Positions 16,930 to 22,544 of a stretch of DNA of 32,534 nt are shown here, piece by piece. Position 1 is the stretch's first letter. The number at the start of each line of letters is the position of its first letter. Under the pieces are notes generated by a model, which saw nothing but the letters and a program-made list of their open reading frames with translations, searched no databases and was not told where the DNA came from. This DNA is from a virus: IMG/VR virus record IMGVR_UViG_3300033153_005657, positions 1 through 32,534 of that record; one strand, given 5' to 3'. A program made the position numbers and the translations under genes.

Positions 16930-17118
16930 TTATAATTTTTCTGTAATTAGCCAGTAAACTTCAATCAATTTATCATTGATAACATTATCAGAAAAAGTAA
17001 GCTCTATAAGCTCTTTTAGCCTATCTTTAATATCTTGTTTTAAATTATCCCTTTTTAATAAAACCTTGCTTTCCTTTTCTTTAATTATTTCCTTCATTCT
17101 ATCAGTATAAACTATCAT
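16930..17118 (-). CDS. Unknown small helical protein (62 aa)
   Basis: This is a charged, all-helical-looking protein (MKEIIKEKESKVLLKRDNLK at residues 8-27), followed by another amphipathic helix and an end VYWLITEKL. AAGGGG precedes the ATG. It is the first gene of a two-gene minus-strand unit with the 127-residue protein, 118 nt apart. No family is recognised; it could be a small DNA- or protein-binding factor. Confidence 0.45.
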   Translation of the reverse strand: MIVYTDRMKEIIKEKESKVLLKRDNLKQDIKDRLKELIELTFSDNVINDKLIEVYWLITEKL

Positions 17119-17167
17119 TTTATTTTACCCCTTTTTAAATTATTTAAAATATAACTTCTATTTATAT

Positions 17168-17196
17168 TATTTAATCTAAATCAATTTTATTGTCAA
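17168..17196 (-). promoter_or_regulatory. Candidate sigma70 promoter for the AT-rich unit
   Basis: A perfect TTGACA on the minus strand (17196-17191) is followed 17 bases later by TAAATA, a weak -10. It lies about 50 nt before ATG 17118. Confidence 0.4.
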
Positions 17197-17246
17197 GCTT
17201 TTTCTTTAAAATGCTAAAAATAATTTTAATCATTAAAAATTAAGAA

Positions 17247-17315
17247 AATTGTATGCAATAAACATGCCAACAATTTAAAAAAAGAAAAAATAATTGTATG
17301 CAATAATCATGCCAA
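17247..17315 (-). promoter_or_regulatory. Tandem 24-bp repeats resembling sigma54 (-24/-12) promoters
   Basis: Two 24-bp copies (17247-17270 and 17292-17315) match at 23 positions. On the minus strand they read TTGGCATG-TTTA/ATTA-TTGCATAC. This gives GG, ten bases, then GC, and fits TGGCAYG-N4-TTGCA. They point to the gene at 17118. They could equally be paired operator sites. Confidence 0.4.
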
Positions 17316-17328
17316 AAGAAAAGATTAT

Positions 17329-17355
17329 AAATACAATAAATACAATAAATACAAT
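17329..17355. repeat. 9-bp tandem repeat AAATACAAT x3
   Basis: There are three perfect consecutive copies of AAATACAAT in the gene-free region, just after the sigma54-like repeats. Confidence 0.7.
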
Positions 17356-17403
17356 AAGTCTATAATTAATAATTTTAATTATGTAGGATTACAATATATG
17401 TAG

Positions 17404-17484
17404 GATACGCATGATACGCCTGATAGCAATGATACGCCTGATGCACGTGATAGCAATGATGGACATCATAACCAAGATACGTGA
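17404..17484. repeat. 9-bp tandem repeat beginning GAT, 9 units
   Basis: The nine units are GATACGCAT, GATACGCCT, GATAGCAAT, GATACGCCT, GATGCACGT, GATAGCAAT, GATGGACAT, CATAACCAA and GATACGTGA. In one plus frame this reads as an Asp-x-x repeat, but a TAG stop sits immediately before the first unit, so it is not translated as it stands. It may be iterons or a remnant of a coding repeat. Confidence 0.7.
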
Positions 17485-17495
17485 TCACAAAAAAT

Positions 17496-17700
17496 AACCA
17501 TCATGCATGTAGGTCGCATGGCATACAGGTCGCTTGGTATGCGGCAAATTTTGATTCCATGATCGTAATCAGTTCAGGTCGCTTAGCATGCGGCTGAAAC
17601 TGAATCATGGATCATAACTCATTCAGGTCGCTTGACATGCAACAAAAATTCAACCATCATGTATGTGGGTCGCTTAGCATGCAGCCAAATCCCAATCATA
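17496..17700. repeat. GGTCGC iterons, five copies
   Basis: GGTCGC starts at 17512, 17528, 17577, 17626 and 17668. The last four extend to GGTCGCTT-NRYATGC, and three of these gaps are 49, 49 and 42 bp. A 22-bp block ending in GGTCGC (17496-17517) recurs at 17652-17673 with two changes. The copies are too short and diverged for a CRISPR array. They are best read as binding-site iterons. Confidence 0.65.
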
Positions 17701-17701
17701 T

Positions 17702-17716
17702 TTTCACCTGTTGAAA
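17702..17716. repeat. Degenerate member of the 15-bp palindrome family
   Basis: TTTCACCTGTTGAAA has one arm mismatch relative to the family. No gene follows closely. It marks the boundary between the GGTCGC iterons and the GATAAC region. Confidence 0.35.
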
Positions 17717-17862
17717 TTACAAAAAACTAGAAAACCCCCAAAACCATCAAAAATTAGCCAAAAAACAAGATCCTACGAAAAATCTGTGATGGTAGGTAGG
17801 TATTCGCACATAGCACGCTGTCAGGGCAACACAGAAGGAGCAAGCTTCATAACAATGATAAT

Positions 17863-18372
17863 AAGATAACAAAGATAACAAAGATAACAATATTAGAGTT
17901 ATCCCGCCTTAGCCCGCACCGCAGTAAGCAACCACGCTAAAGTTATCCGCCCTCGGATAACTCAAAGAAGGCGGTAAACCGCCAGACAGTAAGGGCTTCG
18001 CCATAGTTATACAGTTATACAGTTATCCCCCCAAGCGGGCAAGCCCGCAATATAGTATAACTACATAATTTAATATATACATAATATATATATTATCATA
18101 TACTTGCTTACGTGGGGGGATAACTCGGATAACCGCCGCAAAGCGGCGAAACGCTTACAACCACTAAGGGCTTCGCACATCCAAAACACGGATAACTCGG
18201 ATAACTCTAAGCCAAACGCTTACTCCCAGTAAGCTAAAGGCGGATAACTCGAGGATTAAAATCCTCAGCATCCTACTAAGCAAAGGAAGCAAAGCTTCCT
18301 AAGCATCCACCTAATGAAATGCATCGCATTTTCACCAAATGAAATTACGGAACGAAAGCAAGGCAAGATAAC
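17863..18372. other. Candidate replication origin or regulatory hub (GATAAC boxes, hairpins, AT-rich core)
   Basis: GATAAC or its complement occurs 13 times here (17865, 17874, 17883, 17898, 17942, 17956, 18022, 18119, 18128, 18191, 18200, 18243, 18367), often as CGGATAACTC. It begins with a 9-bp tandem (AAGATAACA x3), and GGATAACTC is itself tandem at 18190-18207. Arms AGTTATCCCCCC (18021-18032) and GGGGGGATAACT (18114-18125) enclose a 62-bp almost purely AT core. TTATCC recalls the first half of a DnaA box but no full TTATNCACA is present. No replication gene is in the window, so origin function is inferred. Confidence 0.5.
17941..18327. repeat. Cluster of short-loop perfect hairpins
   Basis: The hairpins include AGTTATCCG/CGGATAACT (17941-17962), GGCGGT-AA-ACCGCC (17970-17983), GCGGGC-AA-GCCCGC (18035-18048), CGCCGC-AAA-GCGGCG (18134-18148), GCTTACT-CCC-AGTAAGC (18218-18234), GAGGATT-AA-AATCCTC (18251-18266), AGGAAGC-AAA-GCTTCCT (18284-18300) and AAATGC-ATC-GCATTT. 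Loops are mostly two or three bases, and no T-tracts follow, so these are not ordinary terminators. Confidence 0.65.
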
Positions 18373-18484
18373 AACGGTTATAAAAACCAATATAATAAAA
18401 CTAACCAAATGGTTAAATTGATTATAAAGGTTAAAGCTCCAAATCGCCCTGATAGTGCTGAGATACGAAAAATAAACTTTTTAC

Positions 18485-18513
18485 TTGACAAAGATAATTA
18501 ATTTTGATATAAT
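18485..18513 (+). promoter_or_regulatory. Consensus sigma70 promoter for the rightward arm
   Basis: TTGACA (18485-18490) and TATAAT (18508-18513) are separated by exactly 17 bases. This is a full-consensus promoter, so it should be strong and early. The predicted start near 18520 makes an ATG at 18520 leaderless, which favours the ATG at 18580. Confidence 0.85.
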
Positions 18514-18579
18514 TAAAATATGAAAGAAAAAAATCAACAATTAAAAATCATAAATACAAAGGAAGAGGAGGTGATAAAA

Positions 18580-18765
18580 ATGACAAGTGAAGAAATGATA
18601 ATGGCACAACTTGAAGGTATCGAACACGACATAACTCAACTATCAAACAAACTACTCTCATTACCAAACAATTTCTACGAAATTATAAAACCAGTATTTC
18701 AAGAAGATCAACTAATGAGAACAACACACAATCTTAGAACAATACTATCAATTCACGGTAAATAA
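18580..18765 (+). CDS. Unknown small protein (61 aa), first gene of the right arm
   Basis: This is an acidic, mostly helical protein (EEMIMAQLEGIEHDITQLSN). The start is ATG 18580 because GAGGAGGTG lies 6 nt upstream, whereas an in-frame ATG at 18520 coincides with the predicted transcription start. As the first gene behind a consensus promoter it is probably made early and in quantity. No family is recognised. Confidence 0.6.
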   Translation: MTSEEMIMAQLEGIEHDITQLSNKLLSLPNNFYEIIKPVFQEDQLMRTTHNLRTILSIHGK

Positions 18766-18767
18766 CA

Positions 18768-18802
18768 GGGAATCAAAGATTCCCGATAACTTACAAAGTT
18801 AT
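18768..18802. repeat. Two adjacent short-loop hairpins
   Basis: GGGAATC-AAA-GATTCCC (18768-18784) is followed directly by ATAACTT-ACA-AAGTTAT (18786-18802). Both have 7-bp perfect arms and a 3-base loop, like the cluster upstream of the promoter. They lie between the first and second right-arm genes, and may attenuate or process the mRNA. Confidence 0.6.
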
Positions 18803-18823
18803 ATAGCAGAAAGGATTAAATGA

Positions 18824-19516
18824 ATGGAGAAAGAAAAAGACAAGATAATCAAAAAGATAACAAAACTCCTTGAATTGGGCACTTCGCCTAACCAAGCAGA
18901 AGCTGAACTCGCCATGAAAAGAGCTGGTGAATTAATGGCAAAACACAGCCTCGCTCAAGATGACATAACACAAAAAACAGAAGCGGTCACCGACATCAGG
19001 TTACCTCAATTATTTGATAACAGAAAGACAGCAAAGTGGGAAGTCTACCTCGCAATGGCAATCGCCAAGAACTTTCACTGCAAAGTAATACATAAAGTGA
19101 GTAGAGAAGAAGATGAAACAAAAATCCACATCTTTGGAGAAACCCAAGACTTAAAGATAGTATTACATTTCTATTTCTTCCTACACAGTAAATTGCAAGA
19201 AGAAGCTAATCAAAAAAGTATAAATTCAAAAAACAGAGGGAGTTTCTATCACGGCATAATAGACATCATTCGGGGGAGGTTATTGACACTCTACAACGAA
19301 AGAAAACGGATATTGAATGATAAACACGATGCCATCGTTTACGACAAACAAGCAAAAGTAGATAAATCAGTAAAGAGTATTTATCCTCAACTCTCAAGCG
19401 GAAGAGCTCCCAACTACAGAATGGGAGATTCCTTCAAAGCAGGACAAGGTGTTGGTAGGAATATTAACCTATTTCAACCAATTAGAGAGCAAAAAGGAAC
19501 TAAACAATTGAGCTAA
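18824..19516 (+). CDS. DUF2786 domain protein
   Basis: The protein has 230 residues. Residues 1-45 carry the DUF2786 pattern (KIIKKITKLLELGTSPNQAE, then AMKRAGELMAKHSL). The rest resembles the associated C-terminal domain (WEVYLAMAIAKNFHCKV, KIHIFGETQDLKIVLHFYFF, RGSFYHGIIDIIRGRL). Such proteins are frequent in phages and mobile elements. A zinc-dependent or nucleic-acid role has been suggested but is not established. GGATTAAATGA precedes the ATG. Confidence 0.8.
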   Translation: MEKEKDKIIKKITKLLELGTSPNQAEAELAMKRAGELMAKHSLAQDDITQKTEAVTDIRLPQLFDNRKTAKWEVYLAMAIAKNFHCKVIHKVSREEDETKIHIFGETQDLKIVLHFYFFLHSKLQEEANQKSINSKNRGSFYHGIIDIIRGRLLTLYNERKRILNDKHDAIVYDKQAKVDKSVKSIYPQLSSGRAPNYRMGDSFKAGQGVGRNINLFQPIREQKGTKQLS

Positions 19517-19557
19517 AGCTCAGGGGTGTTTTGCTCCCCGATGGAATAACATCCTAA
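19509..19557. repeat. Hairpins after the DUF2786 gene
   Basis: TGAGCT-AA-AGCTCA (19509-19522) overlaps the stop codon and is followed by GGGG-TGTTTTGCT-CCCC, then GATG-GAATAA-CATC. No T-tract is present, so this is more likely an mRNA processing or stability element than a terminator. Confidence 0.45.
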
Positions 19558-19576
19558 ATTGAAAGGAAAGATTAAA

Positions 19577-19774
19577 ATGAAAGAAAAGGATGAATTGACA
19601 GACCCAATATTTGCAGTATTTGAAATAAGCCAAAAGTTCAAATCAGGACATAATTGGTTACAGGATGCCAAAGCTAAAAGGGATAGACTTCAAAAAAAGT
19701 TTCCAGCAAAAGTATATAATATCACTACAATTAATGTTCAAGAGTTAAATGTCTTACTAAAGAAGAAAGGCTAA
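19577..19774 (+). CDS. Unknown small protein (65 aa)
   Basis: This is a basic protein with helical and turn segments (FKSGHNWLQDAKAKRDRLQK) and a C-terminal strand plus KKK. The start is ATG 19577, after GAAAGGAAAG; an ATG at 19559 would place that site inside the gene. It ends two bases before the next gene. Confidence 0.5.
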   Translation: MKEKDELTDPIFAVFEISQKFKSGHNWLQDAKAKRDRLQKKFPAKVYNITTINVQELNVLLKKKG

Positions 19775-19776
19775 AA

Positions 19777-20013
19777 ATGCAAACAGCAGAAAGACTTAAA
19801 ATCATTAGTAACTTTACTCCTTCAACAGGGGACTATAAGGATCAAGTATCACAAGCTCTTGATGGCATAAGAAGAAAAAGTCAAGAGTTAGAAAAGTTGC
19901 TGGACTTCTTACCACACAAAATTAGTATATCATTACAACCCTTTATCAATCCAATAGAACTTGAAAACAAGGCAAAAGCATTTCAAGACATTATCAAGAA
20001 ATTGATAAAATGA
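19777..20013 (+). CDS. Unknown helical protein (78 aa)
   Basis: Heptad-like hydrophobic spacing (residues 22-45 and 58-78) suggests helices or a coiled coil, with the central run RRKSQELEKLLDFLPHKISI. Together with the 20293 and 20495 genes it forms a set of short helical proteins with the same KLxxLL-like style. AGAAAGG precedes the ATG. No family is recognised. Confidence 0.5.
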   Translation: MQTAERLKIISNFTPSTGDYKDQVSQALDGIRRKSQELEKLLDFLPHKISISLQPFINPIELENKAKAFQDIIKKLIK

Positions 20014-20289
20014 TTAAAAAAAGTTTAAAAAATATTTTACTCCGCCGAAAATCAATCAAGGCTTCTGGGAAGCATAGCTCAAGCTATCAAGCTTCTCAGA
20101 AGTCACACAATCAAGCTATGAGAACAACACGAAATCAGGGGAATGAAGTATGTAGCATTCTTGCCAATCAGTGTTCCCCTTCGTTCTATGACGCTTTCGG
20201 GCAACTGGTAGCGTTATATAACGGATTACGATTTCGGAGCAAGGGAGCAAGCTCCACGATAACTTCAACTTGAGAGGAGGTGATATTAA
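20014..20289. ncRNA. Structured gene-poor stretch, possible non-coding RNA
   Basis: A frame of 87 codons crosses this stretch (20010-20273, ATGA-coupled to the upstream stop), but its protein is low in plausibility. The DNA instead shows a multi-part stem at 20062-20102 (CTTCTG-GAAGC-ATAGC against GCTAT-GCTTC-CAGAAG) and AGGGGAA against TTCCCCT (about 20137-20180). CGTTATATAACG and GGAGC-AA-GCTCC (20244-20255) follow. A transcribed RNA element or a leader for the next gene is possible; coding is not excluded. Confidence 0.35.
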
Positions 20290-20292
20290 TTG

Positions 20293-20481
20293 ATGACAAG
20301 AAAGATTGGTGAAAGTATCCAAAAGATATTTCAAGAAATACACAAAGCCAAGACATCAGTCATTACTTTAGAGAGCTATCCCTGCGTTCAATCAAAGATA
20401 GTTCTACAAAACATAGAAGCAATAGAAACAGCAACTGAAAAGCTTGATACTCTTCTATGTGAGACAACTATAACTAAATGA
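20293..20481 (+). CDS. Unknown helical protein (62 aa)
   Basis: This is a short protein with two probable helices (IGESIQKIFQEIHKAKTSVI and IEAIETATEKLDTLLCE). GAGGAGGTGATATTA is followed by TTG-ATG, so either codon could start it; ATG 20293 is chosen. The pattern resembles the genes at 19777 and 20495, suggesting diverged paralogues or partners. Confidence 0.5.
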   Translation: MTRKIGESIQKIFQEIHKAKTSVITLESYPCVQSKIVLQNIEAIETATEKLDTLLCETTITK

Positions 20482-20494
20482 AAGGAATAAAACA

Positions 20495-20695
20495 ATGCCA
20501 CAAACAAACGAGCAGAAGGATAAAGAAACATTATTAAACATTATCGAAGCCATCAAGAAAGTAAATGAACTCATAAGAAGTTTAGAGGATAACGACATCT
20601 ATGAAATGATGAACGCACACTTTCTAGATGGGATGCCAATCTATGAAGCAGAGAAACAACTCAAAAAGCTGTTAGCAAACCAACCAACTAAATAA
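20495..20695 (+). CDS. Unknown acidic helical protein (66 aa)
   Basis: The N-terminal half (EQKDKETLLNIIEAIKKVNE) and the C-terminal half (EAEKQLKKLLANQP) are predicted helical, joined by DNDIYEMMNAHFLDGMP. GAAAGGAATAAAACA precedes the start. No family is recognised. The spacing to its neighbours (13 and 24 nt) fits one transcript. Confidence 0.5.
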   Translation: MPQTNEQKDKETLLNIIEAIKKVNELIRSLEDNDIYEMMNAHFLDGMPIYEAEKQLKKLLANQPTK

Positions 20696-20719
20696 CACTT
20701 TAATGAAAGGAATGACAAA

Positions 20720-21049
20720 ATGAATATACAAGAACAAGCAGACAAAGTGGTAGCTGATTTCTTACAAAAACACAAGAAGTCAACCAATGAACAATTCAAC
20801 GCATACTATGATGAGAAGAACAAAGTCGTAGAAGAACTCATTGAGATGCAACGAACAACAACTGACCGACTTCTACGTAAAAATATAATCAGAACTATGA
20901 ATAGATTATTCAAGAGCAAGTTTGTTAAGTTCATAGAACAGAATGTAATGAAGCCTCTATTATTTAAGATTGCTAAACAGGGAGTTGAGAAAAGCAAAGA
21001 GGTGGGTAAGGAAAAGCAAGAGGGGAGCAACGCAGGGGCAGGAGCATAA
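20720..21049 (+). CDS. Unknown basic helical protein (109 aa)
   Basis: It begins with helices rich in charged residues (ADKVVADFLQKHKKSTNEQF), then an Arg-rich stretch (RTTTDRLLRKNIIRTMNRLF), and ends in a flexible SNAGAGA tail. The basic middle is compatible with nucleic acid binding, but no motif proves it. GAAAGGAATGAC precedes the ATG. Confidence 0.5.
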   Translation: MNIQEQADKVVADFLQKHKKSTNEQFNAYYDEKNKVVEELIEMQRTTTDRLLRKNIIRTMNRLFKSKFVKFIEQNVMKPLLFKIAKQGVEKSKEVGKEKQEGSNAGAGA

Positions 21050-21073
21050 AAACAACGAAAGGAGGAAGATGAT

Positions 21074-21286
21074 ATGGCAACAAAAATTGTTCCTATAACT
21101 CAGTTAAATAAACAACTCATCTACAGAGAATTAATGATATGTGCTTCTTCAGACATAGAATCAAAGCTAAGACTCAGTTCTCTTGGAAATTGGTTAGCAA
21201 TATTAGATTGTTTCAGTGACTCCGAAACAAACCATATAACATTATGTGTAGAGTATGAAGTAAAAGATGAGGAAGGAGGAAGATAG
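21074..21286 (+). CDS. Unknown protein (70 aa)
   Basis: This is a small alpha/beta protein (LIYRELMICASSDIESKLRL, then SLGNWLAILDCF and ITLCVEYEVKDEEGGR). GAAAGGAGGAAG lies upstream. Its last codons (GAAGGAGGAAGA) serve as the ribosome site of the next gene, one base on. Confidence 0.5.
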   Translation: MATKIVPITQLNKQLIYRELMICASSDIESKLRLSSLGNWLAILDCFSDSETNHITLCVEYEVKDEEGGR

Positions 21287-21287
21287 G

Positions 21288-21515
21288 ATGAAAGAGACAC
21301 GTGAGTTTATCACAAATATGTTGGGTTTTACAGTTATTTTTGTTTTGATATATGGGGGTCAACAATACTACTTTAATACAGAGTTTGCTAACAGTCTTAC
21401 CAGTTTCTTTGGTGGTATAATGTATTACAAAAGGAGGAAGATAAAATGCGTGATAAAAGGTTTTATCCAAAACGGAAAGAAAACTTCTTTCAAAGTAGGT
21501 TGTTTGTTGTTTTGA
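21288..21515 (+). CDS. Small membrane protein (75 aa), paralogue of the gene at 21634
   Basis: There is one membrane segment near residues 11-22 (MLGFTVIFVLIYGG), followed by QQYYFNTEFANSLTSFFGG. The gene at 21634 has the same phrase (YGTQQHFFDSAFANSLTSFF), so the two are duplicates. The basic C-terminal part, from 21446 on, overlaps another gene in a different frame. The start at 21288 follows GGAGGAAGATAGG. Confidence 0.55.
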   Translation: MKETREFITNMLGFTVIFVLIYGGQQYYFNTEFANSLTSFFGGIMYYKRRKIKCVIKGFIQNGKKTSFKVGCLLF

Positions 21516-21634
21516 TTTTTGCTTTGTTGATTGCTGTCTGGGCAGGATTTGTTGTCTTAGATATGACTTCAAGGCATTATGATATCTCATGGAAAGAGGT
21601 TTTAACTATAATCTTTAATGTGGAGAGGATTTAA
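21446..21634 (+). CDS. Small membrane protein (62 aa)
   Basis: A basic N-terminus (MRDKRFYPKRKENFFQSR) precedes one membrane segment (LFVVLIFALLIAVWAGFVVL), suggesting a positive-inside, N-in topology. It starts 70 nt inside the previous gene, using AAAGGAGGAAGATAAA as ribosome site, and ends on the ATG of the next (TTAATGG). It is sandwiched between two paralogous membrane proteins, so the three may act together. Confidence 0.55.
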   Translation: MRDKRFYPKRKENFFQSRLFVVLIFALLIAVWAGFVVLDMTSRHYDISWKEVLTIIFNVERI

Positions 21635-21849
21635 TGGAAAGAATGAAATTAGTTCTTAAATATACTATAAAATTATTGATATTTACTGCTATCTATAGTG
21701 CAGTATATGGAACTCAACAACACTTCTTCGACTCAGCGTTTGCTAACAGCTTGACAAGTTTCTTTGCTGGTATGATATATTTCAAATTATTTGTTTCGAA
21801 AGAAAAGAAGTATAAAGAGATGTATAAAAACGAATATGAAAGATGTTAA
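21634..21849 (+). CDS. Small membrane protein (71 aa), paralogue of the gene at 21288
   Basis: One membrane segment (LLIFTAIYSAVYG) is followed by TQQHFFDSAFANSLTSFFAG and then a second hydrophobic stretch (MIYFKLFV) and a charged tail. Nearly half of the central residues match the 21288 protein. Start and stop are shared closely with neighbours. Its place in the membrane is inferred; a holin-like role is possible but not shown. Confidence 0.55.
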   Translation: MERMKLVLKYTIKLLIFTAIYSAVYGTQQHFFDSAFANSLTSFFAGMIYFKLFVSKEKKYKEMYKNEYERC

Positions 21850-21864
21850 ATGAAAGGGGATAAT

Positions 21865-22027
21865 GTGGAATCATTAGCTTTAGAAGATTGGTTGAAAGCA
21901 AAAACTTCAGCCATCTTAGATACAGTCGTAGATTTCATAGCTGCAAATCCTACTGTGTGCATTGTTTTTTAAATCTTGGTTAGTTACAAGAAAAGCAAAA
22001 AGATTCATAGATAGTTTTAGAATGTAA
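21865..22027 (+). pseudogene. Small protein gene interrupted at a T6 run (frameshift)
   Basis: From GTG 21865 (after GAAAGGGGATAAT) the frame gives 35 residues and stops at TAA 21970-21972, immediately after TTTTTT. If one T is removed, or the ribosome slips +1 at TTT-TAA, reading goes on as KSWLVTRKAKRFIDSFRM to the stop at 22025-22027 and makes a 53-residue protein. That product has a hydrophobic middle and a basic end. Mutation, sequence error and programmed +1 shifting cannot be told apart here. Confidence 0.5.
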
Positions 22028-22040
22028 AAGGAAAGGGATT

Positions 22041-22103
22041 ATGTTTAGTAGAATAAAAAAAGGAAGAGACAACATAATTAGAAAGGAGAACATTATGAAA
22101 TAG
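22041..22103 (+). CDS. Possible micro-protein (20 aa)
   Basis: A short basic peptide, MFSRIKKGRDNIIRKENIMK, follows a good site (GGAAAGGG). It may be a real small gene or a leader upstream of the tandem hairpins at 22128-22208. Its size gives little certainty. Confidence 0.3.
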   Translation: MFSRIKKGRDNIIRKENIMK

Positions 22104-22127
22104 TGATTAAACCCACTTAGGAAGGTT

Positions 22128-22208
22128 GCTGATGGACTCTACTGGGGATTCGCCACTCCAACCATCAGCTTCTTTTCTTCAACACATTCGATAATAAGTG
22201 TGTCGAAG
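22128..22208 (+). ncRNA. Two consecutive hairpins, possible RNA element
   Basis: The outer stem GCTGATGG (22128-22135) pairs with CCATCAGC (22162-22169) and encloses a smaller stem TGGGG/CTCCA around ATTCGCCA. A T-rich stretch (TTCTTTTCTTC) follows. A second stem, CTTCAACACA against TGTGTCGAAG (9 of 10 pairs, 22177-22208), comes next. The first could terminate some transcripts; the pair could be a small RNA or riboregulator. No known riboswitch is recognised. Confidence 0.45.
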
Positions 22209-22228
22209 AGAGGAAGGAAGGTGATGTT

Positions 22229-22291
22229 ATGGAACTTATATTATTGAGTTATATTGCTGTAATGGTAACTATAATTATGATTAGACTATAA
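22229..22291 (+). CDS. Membrane micro-protein (20 aa)
   Basis: MELILLSYIAVMVTIIMIRL is almost wholly a single membrane span. GGAAGGAAGGTG precedes the ATG, and the stop overlaps the ribosome site of the next gene. The size is like that of known phage and bacterial membrane peptides, but no family is recognised. Confidence 0.45.
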   Translation: MELILLSYIAVMVTIIMIRL

Positions 22292-22306
22292 GGAGGTAAT
22301 AAAAAG

Positions 22307-22504
22307 ATGACAACAAAGGAAGCCAACATAAAAATTCTGCAGATGATAGCAAAAGATATGGAAAATGATGCAGAAGAATTAGATGGGAAACCTTTCAACG
22401 GAAAAGTCGTTGCTGGAGCATTTGGAAAACAAGGAGCAGCCATAGCAGCATTGGCTAATATTATGGAAGCTACTTTGAAGGAGAAAACAGATGAAAAGAA
22501 ATAA
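22307..22504 (+). CDS. Unknown small protein (65 aa)
   Basis: This is a helical protein. ITALL-like hydrophobics alternate with acids (ANIKILQMIAKDMENDAEEL), then GKPFNGKVVAGAFGKQGAAI and another helix follow. This shape is common in small phage proteins of unknown role. AAGGAGGTAATAAAAAG precedes the start. Confidence 0.55.
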   Translation: MTTKEANIKILQMIAKDMENDAEELDGKPFNGKVVAGAFGKQGAAIAALANIMEATLKEKTDEKK

Positions 22505-22544
22505 AGAGTTGTGAAAATCAATAGAAAAAAAGGGGGTAATTTAG

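Noticed and set aside
17404-17484. Asp-rich (D-x-x) coding repeat
   Set aside because: The frame is preceded by TAG and has no start codon, so it cannot be translated as it stands under the standard code.
17496-17700. CRISPR array
   Set aside because: The repeats are short, unequal and diverged, spacing varies from 16 to 49 bp, and no cas gene is nearby.
18520-18579. Upstream in-frame start for the first right-arm gene
   Set aside because: ATG 18520 coincides with the predicted transcription start and has no ribosome site, whereas ATG 18580 has GAGGAGGTG.
22143-22161. tRNA-like T-arm within the hairpin at 22128-22169
   Set aside because: The loop and stem do not fit a GTTCRANYC T-arm, and no acceptor or anticodon stem can be built around it.
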